Source: Sulfomarinibacter sp963741385 (GTDB lineage: Bacteria; Acidobacteriota; Thermoanaerobaculia; Thermoanaerobaculales; Sulfomarinibacteraceae). From it: a DNA stretch of 64,000 nt. The notes under the pieces are model-generated. The model had not been told where the DNA came from, searched no databases, and saw only the letters and a program-made list of their open reading frames with translations. Of this stretch, positions 58,842 through 64,000 are shown piece by piece. Position numbers and translations under genes: made by a program. Within the stretch, counting starts at the first letter, position 1; every line of letters starts with the position of its first letter. The stretch is taken from contig CAVUHO010000010.1 in assembly GCA_963741385.1 (NCBI GenBank), positions 248,001 to 312,000 of the forward strand. The letters run 5' to 3'.

Positions 58842-60456
58842 CGTCCTGCTCCTCCTTCTCCGGCACCAGGGGCTCGCCGCGCAGATCGGTGGTGCGGTCG
58901 TTCTCCCCCTCCATGATCAGGGCGTTGCCGACGAGCTCGTGAATCCCGCTCACATCGACCCCGGGCGCCCAGTACTCGACCAGCGGCGGCAGGGTCGCGC
59001 GGTCGATGGCGCAGATGCACGAAAGCCGGTTGACGTTGTTGTGATCGCGCACCCATTTGACGGCGTTGCCCCGCGGCAGGCCGCCGCGCAGCCGCATCTC
59101 CATGTTCTCGTCGTTGCCGAGCCCGGCGCCGCCGGCGCAGCAGAAGGTGTTCTCGCGGATCGTGTTCTCGGGCATTTCGAAGAAGTTGTTGCACACGGCG
59201 TTGAGGACGTAGCGCGGCTCGTCAAGCAGACCCATGGCGCGCGAGGGGTTGCAGGAGTCGTGGAAGGTGACCCGGAAGCGGTCGTTGCGGCTCGGATCCA
59301 GCTTGAGCTTGTTGTTCTTGATCAGGTCCGATGTGAACTCGCAGATGTGGACCATCTTGGTGGAGGCCGCATTGTTGAATACAGTGCCAGTGAAAGGCGA
59401 CTTGGGAACTTCCAGGAAGTCCGCCGGGCCGTTCATGGTGTCCATGTACTGGTGCATGACCCGCCACATGTGGCCGCACTCGCCGCCGAGGATCCACTTG
59501 ACTCCCAGACGCTTGGCCTCCTGGTAGATCTTCCAATTGAGCTTCTTCAAATTGTCGGTCCCGCTGAAGAGACCGAAATTGCCGCCATCGGAGGCGTAGG
59601 AGCTCAGGGTGTAGTCGAGACCGATATGCTCGAAGAGCATGAGGTAGCCGCAAAAGGTGTAGGTCCCCGGGTCGGCGAAGTAGTCCGCTGAAGGGATCAC
59701 GAAGAGGACCTCGGCCCCCTTGCGGTTGATCGGCGGCTCGATATGGAGCCCGGTGACGTCCTCGAGCTCGTCACACAGAAACTCCACGTTGTCCTTGTAG
59801 GTGTGGGGCTGGATGCCGAGGTGGTTGCCGGTTCGGCTGCAGTTGGCCACCGGCTCCATGATCCAGTTGATGTTGAGCCCGATCAGGTTCATGAGTTCGC
59901 GGGCCGCCATGGTGACCTCGGCGGTGTCGATGCCGTATGGGCAGTAGACGCTGCACCTGCGGCACTCGGTGCACTGGTAGAAGTAGTAGTACCACTCCTT
60001 GAGCACCTCCTCGGTGAGCTCACGGCCGCCGGCGATGCTGCCGAGGATCTTGCCCACAGTGGTGAAGTCCTGGCGGTAGATCGAGCGCATGAGTTCAGCC
60101 CGCAGCACCGGCATGTTCTTGGGATCACCCGAGCCGATAAAAAAGTGGCACTTGTCAGCGCACGACCCACAACGCACGCAGATGTCCATGAAGATCTTGA
60201 GCGACCGATACTTCTTGAGAAGTTCCTGGAAACCGTCGTGGATGATCTGCTTCCAGTTCTCGGGGAGCTTCCAGTCGGCGTCGGTGGGCGACCACTCCCG
60301 CGGGTTCGGCATGGCCATGTACTTGAGGTTCTTCGCAGCAGCGGGGTAGGACCAGGTTCCACGCCGCGCCTCGAAGTCGACGGCCGGATTCATCCAATTT
60401 CTTCGCGGGGGAGTGAAGTTGATCTGAATCAGTTCTTGAGGGGTCTTCTCCGCCAT
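58834..60456 (-). CDS. dsrK: DsrK, HdrD-like iron-sulfur subunit
   Basis: DsrK is the cytoplasmic catalytic subunit that reduces the DsrC trisulfide. It is 540 aa with two 4Fe-4S motifs, CVRCGSCADKC (about residue 93) and CTECRRCSVYC (about 161). The HdrD-type CCG region, for a special 4Fe-4S cluster at the disulfide site, includes the HDSCNPSRAMG and FCCAGGAGLGND segments. The start ATG 60456 has GGAG upstream and lies three bases after the dsrM stop. Confidence 0.96.
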   Translation of the reverse strand: MAEKTPQELIQINFTPPRRNWMNPAVDFEARRGTWSYPAAAKNLKYMAMPNPREWSPTDADWKLPENWKQIIHDGFQELLKKYRSLKIFMDICVRCGSCADKCHFFIGSGDPKNMPVLRAELMRSIYRQDFTTVGKILGSIAGGRELTEEVLKEWYYYFYQCTECRRCSVYCPYGIDTAEVTMAARELMNLIGLNINWIMEPVANCSRTGNHLGIQPHTYKDNVEFLCDELEDVTGLHIEPPINRKGAEVLFVIPSADYFADPGTYTFCGYLMLFEHIGLDYTLSSYASDGGNFGLFSGTDNLKKLNWKIYQEAKRLGVKWILGGECGHMWRVMHQYMDTMNGPADFLEVPKSPFTGTVFNNAASTKMVHICEFTSDLIKNNKLKLDPSRNDRFRVTFHDSCNPSRAMGLLDEPRYVLNAVCNNFFEMPENTIRENTFCCAGGAGLGNDENMEMRLRGGLPRGNAVKWVRDHNNVNRLSCICAIDRATLPPLVEYWAPGVDVSGIHELVGNALIMEGENDRTTDLRGEPLVPEKEEQDDV

Positions 60457-60459
60457 GGC

Positions 60460-61458
60460 TCACTCCTTCTCCAAGGCGTAGCCGGACGCCTTCATCTTGT
60501 CGCGGAACTCGTCCTCCCATTCCGCGTAGGAGTGCCCCTGGATATCCGGATTCCACGGATTGATGTGGCGCCGGACCCGGTTACTGTTGGCGAGGTTTCG
60601 CGTCGGGCTCAGAAAGACGCCCGGTGCGTGCAGGAGCTTTGAGAACGGAAAGTAGATCAACAGGATGCTGACCAGGAAGACGTGGACGAAGTACCACAGA
60701 CCGACTCCGACCGGCGGCACGAGTTGGAATGACGCCCAGCCGGCGATTGCCGCTTTGACCTGCACGACATCGACCTTCTCGACGTGCCGCATCAGGAAAC
60801 CACTGGTCCCGATACCGAGCAGTAGATAGAGGGCGAAGTAGTCCGAGGGCAGTGAAATGTAGCGCACCTTGCCGTTGAAGAGCCGCCGCAGCAGCAAGAA
60901 CACGAGTCCAGCCGCCATCACGAATGTCGAAATGTAGAAGACCGGCAGACCGACCTGGAAGAACCCGTCAACGTTTTGCAGATAGTTGACCCACGCCGGC
61001 ACCGGTTCGATGAAGTATCGGAAGTGGCGGAGGATGATGATCAGCATCGCCCAGTGGAACGCCATGGCGGCGGCCCACAGGGTCTTGTCGGCGATGTAGT
61101 TCACCTTCTCCTTGTCCGACAGCAACTCGACCCGGTGGTTCCGGAACAGCGAACGGAAGAACAGGACCTCGAGCACCATCCGCCCGAGGACGCCGGGGAG
61201 ACCGCTCGGGGCCTCGAGTTCGTTGTTGCGGATCCACGGCAGGGACTTGGCCTGGCCGCAGGTCGTGGGAATTCTGAACGGCACGGGCGATCGTGCCCAC
61301 CGCATCACCCGGTAGGTGATTCCACCGAGAAACACGGCGAATGCGATCCCCGGGAGGATGACGCCGATCCCGATGCGCAGGCCTTCCCCGCCACCCGCCC
61401 CGGCCACTGCCAACAGCGCCAGAACAGCCACCGCAATAAGAGATATCAACGATCCCAT
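60460..61458 (-). CDS. dsrM: DsrM, cytochrome b-type membrane subunit
   Basis: DsrM binds haem b and takes electrons from menaquinol for DsrK, like NarI/HdrE. It is 332 aa with about six helices; histidines in AMAFHWAMLIIILRHFRYF and WYFVHVFLVSILLIYFPFSK are likely haem ligands. A soluble GQAKSLPWIRNN segment lies near the N-terminus. ATG 61458 is preferred over a longer frame; GGAGG is about ten bases upstream. It is the first gene of the MKJOP set. Confidence 0.94.
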   Translation of the reverse strand: MGSLISLIAVAVLALLAVAGAGGGEGLRIGIGVILPGIAFAVFLGGITYRVMRWARSPVPFRIPTTCGQAKSLPWIRNNELEAPSGLPGVLGRMVLEVLFFRSLFRNHRVELLSDKEKVNYIADKTLWAAAMAFHWAMLIIILRHFRYFIEPVPAWVNYLQNVDGFFQVGLPVFYISTFVMAAGLVFLLLRRLFNGKVRYISLPSDYFALYLLLGIGTSGFLMRHVEKVDVVQVKAAIAGWASFQLVPPVGVGLWYFVHVFLVSILLIYFPFSKLLHAPGVFLSPTRNLANSNRVRRHINPWNPDIQGHSYAEWEDEFRDKMKASGYALEKE

Positions 61459-61507
61459 GCGTCCGATCCCTCCTTTCTCTCGGTCGTGCAGGACCGGGAG
61501 ACACACC

Positions 61508-62023
61508 TCACTCCGATGCGGTCTCCGATTCGCGAGCCCGCTCCTCGCGCCACGACTGCATCCGTTCGAGAATCCCCAACGACTGGTTGCGGATCTCTTC
61601 GGCGCGGATTGACCACAGTTGTTCACGGCATTTCATGTAGACCTCGAAGCCCGCCAGCGCGAGGCGGTCGATACCGTGGTCGAACTCCTCCGGAACCTCA
61701 GACCCGTTCGCAACCAGTTCGCGAACGATGTGTTTGAGGTCGAAAACAAACCCGACGGCGGCGGCGGGCGTGAATTCCTGCACCGCGCGCACCCGGATCA
61801 CGAGATCCAAAGCCGGCCGCAGATCGTCGGGATCAGTGCCGGAAACGACCCCGTCGACGATGTCCGCCAGACCCTCTCGGAGACTTGCACCGACCGGGTT
61901 CGCAAACCGGTTCGGTTGCTCCTTGAGAAATGTCGCGGTCTGGTCCGGGTAGGCGTTGATCACCTTGTCGATCCAGCGATCGAGCACCGCCTGCCGGCGT
62001 TTTCCCAACTCTTCGGCAAACAT
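61508..62023 (-). CDS. RsbRD N-terminal-domain-like protein of the dsr cluster
   Basis: This is a 171-aa all-helical protein with the pattern of the RsbR/RsbRD N-terminal sensor domain: LGKRRQAVLDRWIDKVINAY at the start, RFANPVGASLREGLADIVDG, and DLVIRVRAVQEFTPAAAVGF. No STAS domain follows, so it is not a classic stressosome protein. Its position between dsrC and dsrM is equivalent to where DsrT-like small proteins occur. Its role is unknown; a regulatory or assembly part is plausible. Confidence 0.78.
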   Translation of the reverse strand: MFAEELGKRRQAVLDRWIDKVINAYPDQTATFLKEQPNRFANPVGASLREGLADIVDGVVSGTDPDDLRPALDLVIRVRAVQEFTPAAAVGFVFDLKHIVRELVANGSEVPEEFDHGIDRLALAGFEVYMKCREQLWSIRAEEIRNQSLGILERMQSWREERARESETASE

Positions 62024-62056
62024 GCCAAGCTCCCTGTGCTTTGCGAGGCCGCAAAT

Positions 62057-62081
62057 CCGCCCCCGTCGATGACGGGGGCGG
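62057..62081 (-). promoter_or_regulatory. strong hairpin after dsrC
   Basis: A perfect stem CCGCCCCCGTC/GACGGGGGCGG with a three-base loop lies 14 bases past the dsrC stop and before the RsbRD-like gene. There is no T-run, so it is more likely an mRNA-stabilising or attenuating element, letting dsrC be made in excess over the membrane complex. Confidence 0.5.
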
Positions 62082-62094
62082 TAGCGGTCGATTA

Positions 62095-62412
62095 TCAGAC
62101 GCAGCCGGTCGGTTTCGGCAAACCCGCAACCTTGCAGGCGCCCTTGGCAGGGCCCGACGGGAAGAGCTCATAGATTTCCTTGAGCTGAAAGCCGGTCTGC
62201 TTGCAGAGCTTGCGGATCATTGGGGCAACACCGAACTGGAGGTAGTACTCACGAAGGTAGTTGACGACCTTCCAATGGTTCTCGGTGAGGTCATCCACGC
62301 CCTCGGTGGTACCGAGTGCCGCCGCAACCTCCTCGTTCCAGTGTTCCGGTTCCGACATGAACCCATCTTCGTCAACTTCCACGGAAACATTTCCCATTGC
62401 AAACGTGGCCAT
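62095..62412 (-). CDS. dsrC: DsrC, sulfur-carrier protein for sulfite reductase
   Basis: This 105-aa protein is the substrate partner of DsrAB: its two C-terminal cysteines hold the trisulfide product that DsrK reduces. Both are present, in CKVAGLPKPTGCV, separated by ten residues with CysA next to last, as in functional DsrC rather than TusE or RspA. The core DLTENHWKVVNYLREYYLQF and VAPMIRKLCKQTG match the family. It lies one base after the TPR gene. Confidence 0.96.
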   Translation of the reverse strand: MATFAMGNVSVEVDEDGFMSEPEHWNEEVAAALGTTEGVDDLTENHWKVVNYLREYYLQFGVAPMIRKLCKQTGFQLKEIYELFPSGPAKGACKVAGLPKPTGCV

Positions 62413-62413
62413 C

Positions 62414-63007
62414 TCAGTCCTCCTTTGGTTTGTCGGGGGCTTCCGCCCCGCTGATCTCGATCAATGTGACGTTTCGTTCTCGCTGTTTTTTGAGTTGTGC
62501 CTTTTCCATCGCCTTGACGAAATCCTGGGTCGGCCGGTGACCGAGTTCGATGGCGCGGCCGAAGTGGCGTTCGGCGGCTCCGAGGTTGTCCAGGGCCAGA
62601 TAACCCACGGCCGTGTAGTAGTGGGCGGCGCCGTGTTCGCGATCGAGCTCGATCACTCTCTCGTTGCTGCGAACCAAGTTCTGCGGGTCGTTGAGATACA
62701 GGTAGGCCTGACCCATGTTGTAGTGGACGATCGGCAGATCGTCACGCAGTTTGGCCGCTTCCTGGGTCGCTTCGAGGCAGCCCTGAAACTCCCACCGCAT
62801 CAGCCGCACGCCACCGAGGTTGATCCACGCCTCGACCATGGTCGGCTCCAACTCGACGGCCTTGAGATAGGCCTCTTCGGCCTGTTTCACGCGACCGGAA
62901 ACCGTGTAGGCGAGGGCCAGGTTGTAGTGGGCCGCGGCCTTGCCTGGGTTTTCCTCAACATCGCTCAAACAGCGCTCCATCCGGTGGCGCTGGCTTTCAT
63001 ACTCCAT
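62414..63007 (-). CDS. TPR-repeat protein of the dsr cluster
   Basis: This 197-aa soluble protein is made of about four tetratricopeptide repeats (AAAHYNLALAYTVSGRVKQA, VEAWINLGGVRLMRWEFQGC, PIVHYNMGQAYLYLNDPQN, GAAHYYTAVGYLALDNLGAA). It starts at ATG 63007, six bases after GGGAGG. The C-terminus is charged. It overlaps the HEAT gene and sits directly before dsrC, so a scaffold role in DsrC/DsrAB assembly is possible. No known function. Confidence 0.85.
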   Translation of the reverse strand: MEYESQRHRMERCLSDVEENPGKAAAHYNLALAYTVSGRVKQAEEAYLKAVELEPTMVEAWINLGGVRLMRWEFQGCLEATQEAAKLRDDLPIVHYNMGQAYLYLNDPQNLVRSNERVIELDREHGAAHYYTAVGYLALDNLGAAERHFGRAIELGHRPTQDFVKAMEKAQLKKQRERNVTLIEISGAEAPDKPKED

Positions 63008-63512
63008 CCGCACCCTCCCTGTTCACGGCAAGCAGCCGGTCGAGACACGCCTGCTCCCCGGGATCGTCCGTGTGTTCAATCGCCATGAGTTGCTCACGGA
63101 CCGTCGCCACCAGATGGGGCGCGGCTTCGGCGATGCGGCTCAATGCGCGGAGAATCCCCGGCCGCAACCCCTCGTCCCACAGGTACGACGCCATCGGCCC
63201 GATGAAGGGGGCGACGAGTGTCGGATTCCTGAACCCGATCTCGCCGATGACCGGCAGCATGGGGGCGCCGTTTGTGGCCGACTCGTCGTTGAGCGCCCAG
63301 AGGGCACGGCGCAGGATCTCCCTGCCGAGTTCAGGACGGGAGGAGGCGGCAGAGCCCAGTGCCTCGGCTGCGTTCCCGCGCACCTTTGCTTCGGTATCCC
63401 AGAGACGACCCTGCAGATGGCGTATGGAGCGCGGTTGAGCCAGCACCAGCTGTTCAAGGCCCTGACGATCCCCGCGGCTGAGCATCTCCATCACCATCTC
63501 CTTCAGCCGCAT
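62997..63512 (-). CDS. HEAT-repeat protein of the dsr cluster
   Basis: This 171-aa protein has alpha-helical HEAT-like repeats (GRLWDTEAKVRGNAAEALGS, ELGREILRRALWALNDES, PGILRALSRIAEAAPHLVA). Starting at ATG 63512, it overlaps the 3' end of the upstream dsrN-like gene by ten bases and the TPR gene by 11. It resembles DVC- or PBS-lyase HEAT proteins without the lyase. A protein-binding helper is the best guess. Confidence 0.8.
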   Translation of the reverse strand: MRLKEMVMEMLSRGDRQGLEQLVLAQPRSIRHLQGRLWDTEAKVRGNAAEALGSAASSRPELGREILRRALWALNDESATNGAPMLPVIGEIGFRNPTLVAPFIGPMASYLWDEGLRPGILRALSRIAEAAPHLVATVREQLMAIEHTDDPGEQACLDRLLAVNREGADGV

Positions 63513-64000
63513 GCCGCTGCCGACCCACCGCGTTCGCCGGCGAAGAGTGCCGCGAGCGCGAGAAAGCCGTCCGCCCAATTCGGGGTCGCCCCCGCGTGGA
63601 GATGGAGGTAGGAGGCGAAGACCCGCCCGTGGTTGATTCCGTCGCGCTGGCCACCGATGCCCGTGCCGCGCTCGACGCGCAGGACGCCACGGTCGAGATC
63701 GCTGCCGGAGATGGCCCTGGAGTAGTGGAATTCGTGACCCACCAAACGGGTGCCGGCGGGGAAGAACGCGTTGTCGCGGTCGGCCACTGCGACCTCGTAG
63801 CCGTGGCCCTGCGGCGTCCGCCGTTGCTCCACCACGAGGTCGAGCACGCCGGCCATTGGATGCGCAACCCCGTCCACCACCAGCTCGCGCGCCAGGTACA
63901 TGAGCCCCGCACACTCGGCGAACACCGGCATGCCGGAGTCCACCTGGTCGCGAATACTGGCGGTAAAGGCGGTGTTAGCGCCAAGCCGCGCTGCGTGCAC
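63503..64000 (-). CDS. dsrN: cobyrinate a,c-diamide synthase-like protein (DsrN), C-terminal part
   Basis: Only the last 165 residues are in the window; the first visible codons (MHAARLGAN, from PELHAARL in the family) are internal, so the gene continues past 64000. The fragment is the class I glutamine amidotransferase domain: the nucleophile Cys in FAECAGLMYLARELV and the His in HGRVFASYLHLH. In sulfite reducers the homologous DsrN is thought to amidate siroheme for DsrAB; in cobalamin pathways the same family is CbiA. The dsr context favours DsrN. Confidence 0.85.
   Translation of the reverse strand: MHAARLGANTAFTASIRDQVDSGMPVFAECAGLMYLARELVVDGVAHPMAGVLDLVVEQRRTPQGHGYEVAVADRDNAFFPAGTRLVGHEFHYSRAISGSDLDRGVLRVERGTGIGGQRDGINHGRVFASYLHLHAGATPNWADGFLALAALFAGERGGSAAACG

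Noticed and set aside
1..64000. tRNA or rRNA genes
   Set aside because: No intergenic gap shows a cloverleaf with CCA-end pattern or conserved rRNA segments; gaps are short and mostly repeats.

Overview
This window is high-GC bacterial DNA, densely coded on both strands, with many start/stop overlaps (ATGA, GTGA, TGATG). It looks like a chromosome segment from a Gram-negative anaerobe with its own sulfur metabolism. The strongest clue is the right end, 56.4-64 kb, which carries a dissimilatory sulfite-reduction locus on the minus strand: a cobyrinate-diamide-synthase-like gene (dsrN type), a HEAT-repeat protein, a TPR protein, dsrC, an RsbRD-like protein and dsrMKJOP. A CoA-disulfide-reductase/rhodanese flavoprotein and a siroheme synthase follow. 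Other genes are an exosortase H pair, a FHA/AAA/PATAN signalling cluster, an AGPS-like ether-lipid enzyme, Ser/Thr kinase signalling and an OprP-like porin. Together with heptameric intergenic repeats these suggest Acidobacteriota, possibly the sulfite/sulfate-reducing Thermoanaerobaculia (Ca. Sulfomarinibacter-like). That placement is inference; there is no rRNA or universal marker block here to prove it.

Layout. 0-3.6 kb: tyrosine catabolism (hmgA fragment, hpd), an acetyltransferase and a membrane protein. 4-11.7 kb: a large FAD/Fe-S D-lactate-dehydrogenase-type oxidoreductase, a PLP aminotransferase, a membrane glycosyltransferase with an apparent frameshift, an orphan M41-type peptidase domain and a GNAT protein. 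11.8-17.1 kb: an alkylglycerone-phosphate-synthase-like enzyme abutting glycerol-3-phosphate dehydrogenase, then etfB-etfA. 17.4-20.8 kb: a CLC transporter, fabF and acpP. 21-29.9 kb: an HTH-EIIA fusion regulator, an AAA ATPase, a LOG-family protein, an amidohydrolase, a cyclic-nucleotide-binding protein, peptide deformylase, a DnaJ-like chaperone and a kinase with a C-terminal catalytic domain. 29.9-36.3 kb: exosortase H and its partner, FHA-AAA, PATAN/GAF-like and transglutaminase proteins, then nusB and ribH. 36.4-41.1 kb: a complete Mn/Zn-type ABC importer with a DtxR-type repressor and its operator. 41.1-45.5 kb: pterin dehydratase, a cytochrome c, and a GntR-controlled ABC exporter. 45.8-48.3 kb: rmlA-rmlC-rmlB. 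48.4-52.7 kb: an OprP-like porin and an NtrC-type two-component system. 52.8-64 kb: the siroheme/Dsr block.

How the genes fit together. The Dsr block would pass quinol electrons through the DsrMKJOP membrane complex to the DsrC trisulfide. Siroheme would come from the CysG-like protein and could be amidated by the DsrN-like protein. dsrAB is not in the window and would be expected beyond position 64000. EtfAB, D-lactate dehydrogenase and GlpD are plausible electron inputs from organic substrates.

Outside the genes, the most striking feature is a set of short tandem repeats that all have a 7-bp period but differ in sequence. They are often arranged as inverted arms around CCCACCC/GGGTGGG and are sometimes joined to longer dispersed elements. 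One such element has replaced the natural end of glpD. No tRNA, rRNA, CRISPR array, phage or insertion-sequence transposase was found.
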